A DNA stretch of 64,000 nt, from NCBI GenBank assembly GCA_019973155.2, contig BPQB01000032.1:124001-188000 (forward strand), in the 5' to 3' direction. The position numbers were made by a program, and so were the translations under genes. Source of the stretch: Phanerochaete sordida (lineage: Eukaryota > Basidiomycota > Agaricomycetes > Polyporales > Phanerochaetaceae). The notes beneath the pieces are model-generated. The model made no database searches. It saw only the letters and a program-made list of their open reading frames with translations, and was not told the origin of the DNA. Positions 35,669 through 47,836 of the stretch are shown one piece after another; position 1 is the stretch's first letter; every line of letters starts with the position of its first letter.

Positions 35669-36362
35669 GAGGCTGGGATACCCTGCGCGCTTGTCCTCGA
35701 TCAGCGGTTTTGCTGCTCTCCATGTCCCCGTTTCATGTCCTGCGCTTGCCCACCACCTCGGAGTTGCCCATATAGTGAGTGCTTTCGCCTGCTTCGATCC
35801 CATTTGAGTGCGGCTAATATGCTTTAGTCGATTGTTTGTATTTACAGCGTATGCGTCGAACGAAATGAATAGGGATCTACAGATAGGGATTTCCGCCCAG
35901 TGCGTCAATACGCCGCAGCAGTGCGCTCGCTCGCTCCAAGTTTTGCCAAAAATACGTCGACCGATGCCGACGGCGCGCATTGCCTCTGGTCGTGTCTGCA
36001 TGCTCCAGTTGGCTGCTATGTCATATGGCCGTGTCGCACCTACCCGCATTGCGGGCGTTGTGCAGACACCAGTGCACCAACCGGCGGTCATACCCTCCTC
36101 GGTGGGTCAACAGGCCTCGTCATCCCCCAGCGCCCCGCTCTGGCCGATCCGGCCTGTCCCACCAAATGCAGTACGAGAAGCACTGCGGGTGGTCGGGTGG
36201 TGCTCCAGATGTCTCGCTGCCATCGTGCGAGGCCTCGGTAATCGGCGCCCGCTCGCGCGGGCAGTGGCTTCCATCCCTATAGTGGAGAACGACTGGCTGC
36301 GGATTGCTGATAGAAATAGCAGACGGCTGCAGCGTAGGGTCGCCCTTCTCGCCACGCCTTCC
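35669..36362. other. Intergenic, no supported gene
   Basis: About 700 bp. A long frame crosses it into the protease, but its codons upstream of 36363 lack any protease-like or signal sequence, so I treat it as promoter. Confidence 0.5.
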
Positions 36363-38075
36363 ATGCTGCCACTAGAGCTTCTCGTCGTGGGTTCCAGCGC
36401 TGTTGTCAGCCATGCTATCCAGATCCCAATCCACCGCCGCTCTTTGAGCCGAGCGTACCCGGTTGACGTGTCGACGTATTGCGACTGGGGAACCGACCCG
36501 TTTGCATTCACAAGCCTTGAGGGTATGGCGTATACCGGCACAATCCAGGTCGGCGGCGCATCTTTCTCCGTACGTTCACGGTCCCATTCGTCTCCATACC
36601 TTGACCGACGGGCTATCTCCAGGTGCAGCTAGACACTGGATCAAGCGATTTATGGCTGGACACTGCGAACGCCACACTCAGCAATTTGACAAGTACAGGG
36701 CGAAACGCATCCATAATCTACGAGTAAGTCGATGTGCGATGCTATGTCGTGCTGAATTGATACTTTCGATTGTAGAAGTTTAACCGGCGCCGCGGGGCCA
36801 ATCGACGTTGGGAATGTAACATGGGGGGAATTCATGTTCCCTCAGGCGTTCAGTAAGCCAACGATCTGCATCTCTTCTGGACGGCTAGTTAAGTCGCGCA
36901 GTTAACGCACCCGGCTCGAACGCCACGGGCGAAGGAGAAATTGATGGTGTCCTCGGGCTCGGACCGTGAGTAGATGTAGCTCCCTTATGATGAGTACCTT
37001 ATGACTGAAGACCACGCAGCCCCTACTCATCCAGCATACGGACCGAGCTTGAGACATCTCGTCACGATGGATCTAGTTTCATCACAAACGTCAGTCCTCC
37101 TCCCTTCTCAAGTACAATACTGGCATTGATCCCTCGACAGCTGTTCAAACACTATCCGGACGTCCCGAACTTTTTGACCTTCCTCCTCGGACGAAGCAGC
37201 GCTGGAGAGTCCGACGGCGGCGTCTTCACAATAGGTGAGCCAAGTCGAGCGTGAGCACCTGCTAGTCAATTCTGATGCGTCGCCAAAGGCGAGCTTCTGA
37301 CCGAGCTCGAGGCAATCATCGACGAGCCAGCTCTCCCGGCCTTAACGAATTGGGCGTGGGTCACGCTCGTGGACGCGGTGATCATTAACGGCGCTAGGTA
37401 CTCTGGGGGTGCGTTCCCGTGCGTACTGTCTCCCCCTTTCAGCCAAGGAAGTCTTTGACACCGCGGTCACAGAGGGTCGATAGGCAAGCTCCTCGGCAAC
37501 TCACGTCAGACTGCCGCCGTGCTCGATACGGGCACGTCCACCTGTGAGTGTCATGAGCCCATTTCGATGATACGTGCTTCGCTAACGACTCTCAGCTACT
37601 GCGCCACCGCAGTATGTCGATGCGATGTACAAGCATCTGCCTGGCGCGCGATTTGACAGCAAGAACAGGCGCTATTATGTGCCGTGCGACACGAAATTGA
37701 ACATATCAATCGTCTTCGCTGGGTAAGTCATCTTCGAAAGCCCGGGACGCTCTTCGCTCATTGTGATCCAGGAGTCATCTGTACCCCATGCATCCGCTCG
37801 ATGTCATTAATCCCGACCATGTGGAAAACGGCTCGCTGATGTGCACCGGGTCGTTCGAATACGAGGCGAATTACACCGGCATTGGTACGTCCATGTTTTA
37901 CATCTGGCGAATTTCATTGAACATCTTCCTAGACTTCCTACTCGGCGATAGCTTCATGCGTAACGTGTATTCATTGTTCGAGTTCGGAAGTTGGACGAAG
38001 CCGGGTGCAGCGGAACCGCACATGAAGCTCCCAACAGGCCTGTGTTCGCAGCTATGCGCGACTCTCCAGCCATAG
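36363..38075 (+). CDS. Secreted aspartic protease (pepsin family A1)
   Basis: Acid endopeptidase of the secretory pathway. The start at 36363 gives a signal peptide MLPLELLVVGSSAVVSHA. The first exons are 36363-36569 and from 36623, with about nine 45-60 bp introns. Both catalytic aspartates are visible: VQLDTGSSDLW and AVLDTGTST. Between them lie AYTGTIQVGG, GPIDVGNVTWGEF, QAF..NAPG, DGVLGLGP and GGVFTIGELL, in normal A1 order; FLLGDSFMRNVYSLFEFG is the usual C-terminal strand pair. The prosegment is very short, with about 30 residues between the signal peptide and the mature-like DPFAFTSLEGMAYTG. One donor (GTCCTC near 37099) is unusual, so a junction may be off by a few bases. The end LCATLQP is plausible. 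Confidence 0.85.
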
Positions 38076-38736
38076 CGGAGCGTTTCGCACCTTATCCGGA
38101 CCGGCGGTGTCATACTGCTTGACTGCGCGCCTCTGCGCGCCCATCCTCCTGCACACACACACTCGAGGTGTTGCCGGCGGTAGGAGCTGACTAAGTACCC
38201 AGCGACGCGGCGCGTCGTGCCTGTTTGAAGCTCGTTGGTGCCGTGCGCACCAACGGGGAGGATCCGCCTCGGCCATCATGGAAACCCGAGCGTCGCGGGG
38301 GGCGCGCTGCATTGCGTCGAAGGATGCGGGGCCTATTCTGGCCCTGCCGTCTCCTGCCGCAGGCCACGCACGCTCTCTCACCCGTCCGTAACCGATCAGC
38401 AGCCCAGGGTGTACTGTGCGTCCGCGCAGATCGGCCACGGCGACAGTACGTCCGGAGGAGCGCGCTGCGAATCGCTGCCTGCTGTCGGCGGTAGCGCACT
38501 CCCAACAGGCAGGCCCCCGCGCACGACGGCGGCAGCGTCATGGGGGGCGTGCACGATTATAAAGGTGGACGTCTCGCCACGCTCGTGCACGGTGCCGGTG
38601 AGTAAAAAGCACTCTCGTCATGCTCTCGAGCCCACTCCGAATTCGCAGCGCGTCGTCGTATTTAAGCAGCGGACGTGCTCGCTGTCTCCCCATCCACCTC
38701 GCCAACACCCCCAGCACACTCCACACTCGACGCAAC
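38076..38736. other. GC-rich promoter region of the aldo-keto reductase
   Basis: About 660 bp with no supported gene. TATTTAAG at 38659-38666 is about 77 bp before the ATG and likely the TATA box. Confidence 0.5.
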
Positions 38737-40052
38737 ATGAGCGCGATCTGGGCACCCCCTCCTGAACCCGCCACCAAGCTAGGCCGCCACCGCCAGCTCG
38801 CGCCGCTCGCCGGCCTGCACGTCTCGCCGATCCAGCTCGGCGCGATGAGCATTGGCGACAAGTGGAGCGCGTTTGGCATGGGTGCCATGGACAAGGAGAG
38901 CAGCTTCAAGCTGCTCGACGCGTTCTATGAGGCTGGCGGCAATTTCATCGACACCGCCAACAACTAGTGAGTCGCCGTGTCTCTGAGGTCTGCCTCGCGT
39001 AGGCTGACTCTCTTGTAGCCAGGACGAGAGCTCTGAGGAGTTCATCGGCGAGTGGATGGAAAAGCGCGGCATCCGCGACCAGATTGTCATTGCTACGAAG
39101 GTGCGCCGCTTCACCTGCCGTTAAGGCGCACTTTGGCTGACGCTTTTCAGTACACCACGAACTACAAGCGCGGCGCGACGATCGAGGAGATCCCACAGAA
39201 GACGCAATACGTCGGCAACAACATGAAGTCGCTGCACAACTCCGTGCGGGACTCGCTCAAGAAGCTGCGCACGGACTACATCGACATCCTGTACGTGCAC
39301 TGGTGGGACTACGCGTGCGGCGTCGAGGAGGTCATGGACGGCCTGCACAACCTCGTCGCGCAGGGCAAGGTGCTCTACCTCGGCGTGAGCGACACGCCCG
39401 CGTGGCTCGTCGCGAAGGCGAACACGTACGCGCGCATGGCGCACAAGACGCCGTTCGTGGTCTACCAGGCGTCGTGGAACATCATGCAGCGCGACGCCGA
39501 GCGCGACATCCTGCCGATGTGCCTCGCGGAGGGCATGGCGCTCGCGCCGTTCAACGTGCTCGCCGCAGGCAAGATCCGCACGGACGCCGAGGAGGCGCGC
39601 CGCGCGGCGAGCGGCGAGGGCGGCCGCGCCGTCTTCGGCGACTGGCGCCGCACGGACGAGCAGCGCAAGGTCTGCGCCGCGCTCGAGCGCGTCGCGGCCG
39701 AGGTCGGCGCGCGCAACATCACGTCCGTCGCCATCGCGTGGCTCATGCAGAAGGCGCCGTACGTCTTCCCCATCGTCGGCGGCCGCAAGGTCGAGCACAT
39801 GCTCGAGAACCTCGAGGCCCTCGAGCTCGTGCTCACCCCCGAGCAGGTCAAGACGCTCGACAACATCGTGCCGTTCGAGAAGGGCTACCCCTTCACCAAC
39901 TTCGTGAGTGCTTCTGTCGTTGAGTCGTAAACTCGCAGCTGACAGCGGCGTTACAGGGTGACGGCTCCGACTACTGCCGCCTGCACAAGTCCGCGGGTCA
40001 CTTTGACAGGTGGCCCCCTCGCCAGGCGATTAGGCCTGCGCCCAAGCAGTAG
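38737..40052 (+). CDS. Aldo-keto reductase, aryl-alcohol dehydrogenase type
   Basis: NADPH-dependent reductase of aryl aldehydes or related carbonyls, cytosolic; AAD-type AKRs are abundant in wood- and litter-decay fungi. Four exons: 38737-38966, 39019-39100, 39151-39903, 39957-40052. Catalytic tetrad: Asp and Tyr in [10 protein letters not shown] (the Tyr codon is split by intron 1), Lys in IVIATKYTTN, His in YVHWWD. Cofactor-binding residues lie in the C-terminal half ([22 protein letters not shown]). The first exon carries [20 protein letters not shown]. Codon use is extremely GC-rich at third positions, which suggests strong expression (inference). Confidence 0.92.
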
Positions 40053-41015
40053 ACCGCCCGCATGTATGGATATATGTATAATACCGGCACTGTACAATTC
40101 ATCGGCTCTTTCTGTCTAGACTTCTGGACCACGTTCAAGTGCAACTCGTTTGCTCACATCTAAGTACACGCCTACGAGGTCAGGCATGATGTAGTATATG
40201 AGCGCCCTAGGAGCTCAGCCGATAAAAGCCCTTCAGTGCGGGTTGGCGGCCTTCATCACATTGCTGTAGTCACCACTGATACCGAGGCCCCCTCTTGAAG
40301 CTCCTCCGGCTTGCTCGCTCACTGTACTGTTTACCTCGGCATCGGGTTGGACTAGTCTCGGCTCCAGGCTCTCAACCCGCGGTAAGAGAATAGTATTGAT
40401 GTGGGCTTTCGGGGCTCGAAATCCGCATTGGAGAAGTTTAAACTCCGTTAACAGGCCGTTACAACGGTTTGTGTCTGGAGAATCGTTCAGATCGAGACTA
40501 CGAGAAGCCCTTGTCGGCGGATGAGCGCGGTGGGCAACAAATCTTTCTGGCTGTTGACGAACGTCGTGAGAAGAACATACCACATTTGGTATATAGCCAA
40601 GCAGTGCCAAATATCCCCCTCGCAGAAGTGTTTGGTCTGAACGTTGTCATCGACGCACCTTTCTTCACAAGAGCTTAGCATGAATTTTGACCTTCAGCTA
40701 CAGCAGAGTGGGCCATTCTGACCTGTGGAATTCAGCTTAACAAATTCGTCTTTAAAATGGCTCGAGTACTAGTGAGAATTTCAACCCACTGACCTCGCCT
40801 TCAAGATCCTGTAGGCTGCGGTAATGGTGCAGGAAAAGGGACTGGATTCAGAGGTGCGTAGGCTTTAGCATTATTGTTCCTCGTTGTTAGCATCGCGAGC
40901 TGCAAGTGTTGCACTACATATGCGTGTAGCGCGCATGGGCGGCAGTTGGCAGGCTGGCAGGGATCACGTCAAGCAACACTGCCGCTTTCAACCACATTCA
41001 ATCCCACTCCTTCAC
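40053..41015. other. Intergenic, no supported gene
   Basis: About 960 bp. A 125-codon minus-strand frame at 40233-40610 has no recognisable domain and ordinary composition; I do not call it. Confidence 0.5.
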
Positions 41016-43225
41016 ATGGAGGGGAAGGACCGCAAGGTCAAAGTGACAAACAATTCCATATTACCTGAACCCAACCCTAGTAAGTACTCGCGTACCTCAT
41101 AAACTCCAGCATTGCGCTAAAGATACTATGTAGGTGACGGAGCCGCCAGTTCTGTAGCGACTACGTCGACATCCAGTAGCACGATTGCAGAGGCAGTAAG
41201 TAGCCTATTCCAAAGGACCTACGACTTCGTGAGTTTATACTGCAACAGAAGGTCGTGCATGGTGTATTCATCTGAGCTTCTTAGTTTCAGCCCAGGAGTA
41301 ACATACACTTCTACTACGATGTAGGAGGGCAAGAAGGATGGGTTTCTGCTGCAGACGCGCCCTGGGATCTTAATGATCTCAGCGTGACGATACCTATGCA
41401 GCTGCCCTTAGACCCACGGCGGGAGTATATGCTCTTCCATGGCAGCCGGCGCGGCACCACACTCCCCGAGATCACTGTACGCCTTCAAATGTGGTGTATG
41501 ATCAAGCTGGCGAGGTCCGGCACAGTTTCTGAGACACATCTATTCGGGTCCTCCGGTGGTAACTGCAGGGCTTTCGCTCTAATTCCTGAACCGCGATCCC
41601 CGATTCCTTTCCAGTGGGCTCACTTCGGCGCAGGCGCGATATCGAGCGAGCTGGCCGACACGCCTTGCGATACGCTGGACGTCCGGAAGCTGCTGTGCTC
41701 TCTCAACAACGTGCTTGGCACCAGATACTTCCTGAACGCACCCGGCCTGCAGCCCTGCCTCGAACACTTCCTCAGCACTACGCGAGACTTCGGCGAAGTC
41801 TATGGTCAACTGCGTGCGTTCTGGAAGGGCTGGCAGGGCTCGCACGCCGACTTCACAAGGCTTTTACCGCGGATCGCTCTGCGAGAAGAACAAGGTGTGG
41901 CGATGCGGAGAGACGTCCTCCAGGGAGGCTATATCCAGGACTCGAAGGCGGCTCCTCGCCGGGTGTGGGACCTTTACAGCAACCGTGTAGTTCTCCAACA
42001 CTACGCCGTAAACCCATACACTGGCGGCTCAGGCGAAATCTCCTCCAACACATGGCCCGTGTCGCATAGCTGGGTTGTTGAAGCCGCCCGTGTTGATGTC
42101 CAGACCCCGATTAACGGCTACCAGTGGCCTGTACCTATACCCCGGGGCACCACGCTCGACCACGTCCGAGTGGAGCTCCTCAATTGCGGCGCGGAATATG
42201 TATGGCTAGACGTTCTTTGCCTCAGGCAGCGAGGACGTCCTGAAGACGAGGAACAGCGGAAGGAGGAGTGGAAGCTGGACGTCCCCACTATCGGCGGCAT
42301 ATATTCCATGACGAACGTACCTTGCATAACCTACTTCAACGGCCTAGGCCTCCCTTTCGACCCCTCTCAAGCAACAAGGTCGTCGGACCGCCACTGGCTC
42401 AATCGGATCTGGACGCTCCAGGAGGCGGCGCCGTTCTGGCTGCCGGGCGGTATAACAGGCGCGACCTGTCCAGAGACGCGCCGCTTTTTCCGCGAGCACC
42501 TTCTCGAGGCGATGCCGTACGTGGGCAACACCCGGTCCTGGGACGTCGAGGTGGTACAGCGCGCCGTCCTCGAGCGCCACTGCAGTACCGAGCTCGACAG
42601 GGTGCACGGCCTCGCCTACATCCTCGGCTGCAAGACGCTGCCGATATACGACGAGGGCATCTCGCCAGAGCTTGCGTGGGCCATGTTGCTGAAGCACATG
42701 CCCGCGCGGACCCGGGACTTCCTCGCCGCGCGCCACATCGAGCACCGCCCGAACACCAGCTCGCTGCTGCCCTCGCTGAAGTATTTTTCGGAGTGCAACA
42801 TCACGTTCCTCGACGAGTTTCAAGGCGTCGACCTGCGCCTGTGCAACCCCTGGACACTCGGCGCGTCAGAGCCTGGGATGTACTACCATGAGATGATCAG
42901 GTCGTTTGGACCCATCCACATTGTTCGGCGTCCCCGCTTCCCTCTTGACACACTCGTGTTCCGATATCCCGTCAACGACGGCCCTCATTATTCTATCATG
43001 TGCGGAACCGGCGGCACGTTTTCGGCGGGCTCAGCATACATGATACTGAGGCCAGGATGGGGCACTTGGATCGTCGCTGAGGTCGTCCGGGAACGGCGAA
43101 TTGCGGGCACAGCAGATATGATGGCACTGGAGGTTCTCAAACGAGGTTACTTGCGTCCCTCTTTACTTACAGACCTACGTGAGCTTCCCGACCACGAGCT
43201 TGTGAATGTCGTCTACGTGGGGTAA
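41016..43225 (+). CDS. HET-domain-like protein
   Basis: Three exons, 41016-41079, 41134-41228, 41291-43225; 697 aa. Exons 1 and 2 extend the obvious long frame upstream through clean GTAAGT and GTGAGT introns. The core has the heterokaryon-incompatibility (HET) pattern: EYVWLDVLCLRQRG, then W-LDVPTIGGIYSM, then a GLPFDPSQ insertion and RHWLNRIWTLQEA. HET proteins act in non-self recognition and programmed death after fusion (family knowledge); basidiomycete members are numerous and mostly uncharacterised. The first ~230 residues and the C-terminal 250 residues match nothing I know. No NACHT, TPR or WD40 partner domain is visible. The assignment rests on the short HET signatures, so it is likely rather than certain. 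Confidence 0.72.
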
Positions 43226-43416
43226 ACTTGAAGTAAAAGTGCGTGATCTTTTCACTTCTGTGAAGACGCTCCTCTTACACCAGATATATGAAATAATAGC
43301 GAGGAGAACGAACAACTCCGCGAGTGTGTCAAATCTATACCATGATCCCAGATGCGGCCTGTTCATCGAACCTTCTCCGCGGCGAGCACAAGAACCCGAA
43401 GAGCCTGCTGAGCGCA

Positions 43417-46400
43417 CTACTCCTCGTCCGAAGACAAGAACAACGGCTTCTTCTTCGCAGCTCTGCGCGGGAGCGCCATGACATCCGAGTCCTCACCATC
43501 CGATACCTCGATCGCCGGCGAGCTCGAGCGCGGGGGCGGCCTTTCCCCCACGTCCTCCAGCACCTCCTCGACATCTGGTGTCGCAGCCCTTGCCTTCGCG
43601 CGCGGCTTCGGCCGGGGCTTCGGCTTCGGCTTGCTTTTTTGCGGCTGTGGGCCTTCTACGCTTTCTGCGGGGGACGTCCGCGACGAGGACCACACCCTCG
43701 GGGTCGCGAACGGGTTGAAGATGCCCTCGCCGTCCGACTCGACATCCGAGTCCCGCGGCACGCCCTCGTCCTGCCTCGCGTCGCCCCCGACTCCACCGCC
43801 TTCGTCCTCGTCCTCGGCGTCGCTATCGCCGCCGCCGGGGCCTCGGACGCGCTTGCGCTTCTGCTCGGTAGCCTTCTCGCCGCGACGGCGGCGCTTCTTC
43901 GTGCCGCTCTTCTTCATCGCGGCGTGCTCGGAGCCCGCCTGGAGCGCGGCGAGGCGCATGCGCTCGCGGAGGTCCCGCTCCTTCGCGAAGAACGCGGCCC
44001 ACTCGTCCTCGCCGACGTCGCTGTCCTCGACGAACTGCGCGCTCTTGTACAGGCGCGTCTCCTTCGTCTTCTTCGCGCGCCGCGCGCGCCGCGGCGCGTC
44101 CTCGCCGTCGCTCGGCGCCGGCGTCGGCGAGAGCAGCCGGCGGCGGCGCCGCGTGCGCGCCTTGCGCTGCACGAGCGACGCGGCGCGCTTGTCGCCGAGG
44201 TCGATCGGCTTCTCGAGGAACTGGTTGATGAGCGCGAGGCTGCGCTGGAGCTCCTCTGGCACGAGCGCGGCCGGGACGTACCACTCCAGCTCGTCGGCAT
44301 CTGGACGTTCATAAGTACCACTATTTTGAATGCTAGCACATGTGCTTACCGTCCATGAGGACCGCGAAGTGAAGCAGGCGGAAGAGGAGTTTGACATGAG
44401 GGTCCTTGGTCGCCGCGTCGGCCTGCTCGTCACTAACGTACGGGATCACTTGAAAAACATCAGCGTCACGGTCGACCACGGTGCGAGCGAACATACTATA
44501 GTCTGTGAACTTCTCCACGGCTTCCTTGGACGGCCCAGGGCCTCTCCGCTTCGCAGGGGCGGGATAGCTCCCATCTTCGTCGCCGTCGTCCTGCGTGAGG
44601 TCGACAGCCTGCGAGCTCGAGCCGTCCGTGTCCTCGACGATGCGCTGCCTGATGCCGATGACCATGGTCAAAATCTGCCCGTTCGTCAGCTCCCGTCGGA
44701 TGCGCGGCGCCCCACGTCGCACGCACCTCCTTGACCCAGTCGATCATCTCCCGCTTCCCGTCCTCCTCCAGTATCCTTACCGCAATCGCGAGCTGCTGCT
44801 CGGCCGAGAATCCCTTCTTGACGCGCACCTCCGCGGGCCAGCGGTTCTCCAAAATAGTGTCCTTCTCGGGGTCAGCGCGCGCGGCGGGCGGCGCCCAACT
44901 CGAGAGCGCCTTCCACTTGCCGCGGTTCTTCGGGTAGAACGCCTCGACGACGAGGAACGAGTCCGCGGCGGCGGCCTTGAAGAACTGGCGCAGCACGTAG
45001 TGGATCAGCGCGACGAGGTCCCTGTACGGCTGCTCGCGCGGGAGCGCCGGCTCGTCGTCGAGGATCGCCTTGAAGAGCGCGAGCGTCGAGACCTGCCGGG
45101 CGCGTGAGTGCGTGCACGCCGGTGAGCGGCGGGCGCGCGTACCTTGAAGAAGAGCCCCTCGGCCTTCGCCTTCACCGCCTGCCGGTGCAGCAGGTTCACG
45201 ACGCGCTTCATGCTCTCCGCCGACGGGAACTCCTTGTACCGCGCGAGGTACACCAGCAGCGTCTGCGCGATGTCCGCGTTCGCGAAGCGCTGCAGCACGG
45301 GCGCGCGTGAGCATCTCGCGCACGGAGACGGGCGGGCACGCGCACCTGCTCGAACGCGTCGAACGTGAACATCGTCTCCGTCATCTCCTCCTTCTCCTCG
45401 GGCTCCTCCTCCTCGTCCGGCACGCCGTCCGCGCTCTTCTTCTTGCCTGCACGCAATCAGCGCCGCACCATGCACGCACGAAACGCCACTCACCGCGCCG
45501 CCTCTTCTGGCGCACGAGCGCGCTGCCCTCCGTGCGCGCGACGCGCTCGAGCATGCGCAGGAGCGCGTACGCGAGGTGCACGCTCGCGTCGAGGTACGCG
45601 AGGCTCTGCGTGCCGTCCTTGTACGCGCGCAGCGCGTCGAGCGCGATGTCGAGCACCTCGCCGTTGTACACGAGCTGCACCTGCAGCACCTCCGCGACGT
45701 GCGCCGCCTCGCCGCCCGCCGCGCCCATGCCGTCGATGAGCAGCACGAGCGCCGTGAGGCACTCGACGCCCGCCTGCAGCTCCGTCCAGAGTTTCGGCTG
45801 GCGCGCGCGGTCAGTGCCGGGGGAGTGGAGGAGGGATGGGGCGCACCTTGTCCTCGACGGCCTCGCGCATGCGCCGCAGCACCCACACGATCCAGCTGCG
45901 CTCGGTGACCTCTGCGACGAGCCCGAAGCTCCACTCGCGCTCCTTGTCTGCTGCACGCAGCGCGAGGAAGAAAGCGAGGAACCACTTGGTGATGTAGAGC
46001 AGCCGCAGGTGGTCTTTCTCCGTGATCTTCGGGCGCTCGGCCTTGATGTCCTTCAGGAGCGACGCGAGGAACGCTGCGGGAGGGTCAGTCGGCGAAATCG
46101 AAGGGGGCGAAGAGGGTCGTACGGTTGAAGGCGCTTTCGAGGAACGTCTTCGCGAAGCCCTGCAGGACGGTGCGCGACTCGGGGTTCAGGTTCTCCTCGC
46201 GGGCAAGCTCGTCGACCTTCTTGACCTTCTGCGCACGCGCCCGCTTGCCTGCATGCAGCATGCTCCCTGCATCCTTGCGCAGCGCCTGCTGGCGGTGGAG
46301 CACGAAAGCCTGGCTCGACGTGCTCGCCTGAGGTGGTGGCGGTGGCGGCGCGTCGCCTTCTGCATTCTCTGTGTTCGCTGCTGCGGCCTGCTTTGCTGCG

Positions 46401-47396
46401 AGTTTTGGGTTCAGGGTCACGGAGATGGTGGTGCCGAACCGAGAGTGTCGCGAGGACGCGTTCCGAGAGAAGTTGCGCTTCAGTGTGTCCTCGGCGGCGA
46501 GCAGGCGTCGGAGGTTCTTTGCCGGCTCCTGTACGATACGTCGGAAAATGTATGGTCTCAAATATGTAGGCACACACCTTAGCTTGATCCTCTGCCAGCG
46601 AATCCGGCCTGATCCCGCGGAAGAGCAAATAAAATATCTCCAGGATGAGCACGTTCCAGTGGTTGAACATCGGGTCCTCGCCCGCGTTCGACGCGATTGT
46701 GAGCAAGAGGTCGAGCATGTTGGTATCGGAGAGAACCTTGATGAGCTTGCTTTGCAAGGACGAGAATTCGGCCTGGTCTGCGCTGAGGTACATGTTCGAA
46801 GGCAGGTCCTTGATGAAGGCGAGGTTGCGAATGAGGTAGAGGATGACGCCGATAATTTGCACGTCGCGCTCTGCCCTCTCCTTCGCTTCCTTCGCCAAAC
46901 ACGGTAGGACGATGCCTAGCAGGGCCTCCATCACGCCCGGCTTCAGCAGCGCTGCCTTGTAGTAGAGGTGGCTCTGGAGCAGCTGCGTGTAGTCCGTCCC
47001 CTTGTCCAGTTCCTCGTCCAGCTCCTTCAGCTCCTCTGCCACGTCTATCGGCCAGGTCATGGCCGTCATGAGATCCGCCACCGCGATGGCGCGTTTGTCC
47101 TCGAACATGCCGCGCCCGGCCGTCTCGAGGAGGATGGGGACGAGGTCGTTTGGGAGCACGCGCGTCGCCCAGAAGATGCGCGCAACGGTGCGTTCGTCGT
47201 CGGTGTCGTCCTGTCTCCAGAACTTCTTGAGGTCTTTGAGGCATCCGTAGCACTCGTCGCCGAGCCGGTAGCGGCCCTCTTCGTATCCGCCGAGCGCGTC
47301 GACGACGCTGCGGATGTGGGGTTCGAGTATCGCGCGCCGCGAGTTGTAATCTCCTTCGTCGCCAGAAGAGGCGTCGATGATGTCGTCGACGTCCAT
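43417..47396 (-). CDS. tof1: Replication-fork protection protein Tof1/Swi1 (Timeless)
   Basis: Scaffold of the fork protection complex with Csm3/Swi3; stabilises stalled forks and mediates the S-phase checkpoint in the nucleus. Starts MDVDDIIDASSGDEGDY at 47396. N-terminal Timeless domain: ALGGYEEGRYRLGDECYGCLKDLKKFWRQDD (in pieces), LPCLAKEAKERAERDVQI, LIRNLAFIKDLPSN, FNHWNVLILEIFYLLFRG. After an intron come RHSRFGTTISV, SAFNPFLASLLKDIKAERP (spliced over a 49-bp intron) and LLYITKWFLAFFLAL. The middle includes KKGFSAEQQLAIAVRIL, and the C-terminus is acidic and basic low complexity (GGDSDAEDEDEGG, KKKPLFLSSDEE). About eleven introns. It is divergent from slx1 and shares a promoter with it. 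Confidence 0.9.
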
Positions 47397-47836
47397 GTCG
47401 GGCGATTGTCTGCCTCAGCAAAAGGTAGGCGGAGGTTGGTGGTCCAGCGAGGTCACCGGTCAACACGTTTTCGGGGTCGCTGGGTATCGAAGCGCTTGGG
47501 TGACAAACTCTGTGGAAAGGGCTACTTCGCGTCGACTGCGAACGTTTAGCAAGGGAGAAGCGAGGCCGTTTCGAAGGACAAGCAAGGAGAGGGACACGGA
47601 CACGATGGGGAGGAACAGAACGCGACAATGTTACGCGTGACGGTAACATGCGCGACGCGCCATCAGTTCAGGTGACAGATCGCGTAAATGGCGTCACGCG
47701 TCCTGGTCGTGTGTTGTTCTCGCCCGTCATGCTCACCGCAAAGTTTCTGTGACCATCTTCGAGCATATCCTCTCAAACTGCTAGCCGACTGCGGGGGCCT
47801 TGTGTGAGCGCCCAGAGTTGGCTGAGAATACGGAGG
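47397..47836. promoter_or_regulatory. Bidirectional tof1-slx1 promoter with two MCB boxes
   Basis: 440 bp between the divergent starts of tof1 (47396, minus) and slx1 (47837, plus). It contains ACGCGT at 47633-47638 and 47696-47701 plus near-matches (GACGCGCC near 47654, TCGCGT near 47680). ACGCGT is the MluI cell-cycle box bound by MBF in yeasts (established); use in this fungus is inferred. Confidence 0.6.

Noticed and set aside
36107..36541. Minus-strand frame opposite the protease start
   Set aside because: No domain; overlaps the signal peptide exon of a clear aspartic protease.
39121..39798. 225-codon minus-strand frame opposite the aldo-keto reductase
   Set aside because: Same cause; the plus strand has all catalytic residues of the AKR family.
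40233..40610. 125-codon minus-strand frame between the AKR and HET-like genes
   Set aside because: No recognisable domain or supporting introns; kept out for lack of evidence.
43324..44358. 344-codon plus-strand frame opposite tof1
   Set aside because: Leu/Arg-rich antisense shadow of the charged Tof1 tail.
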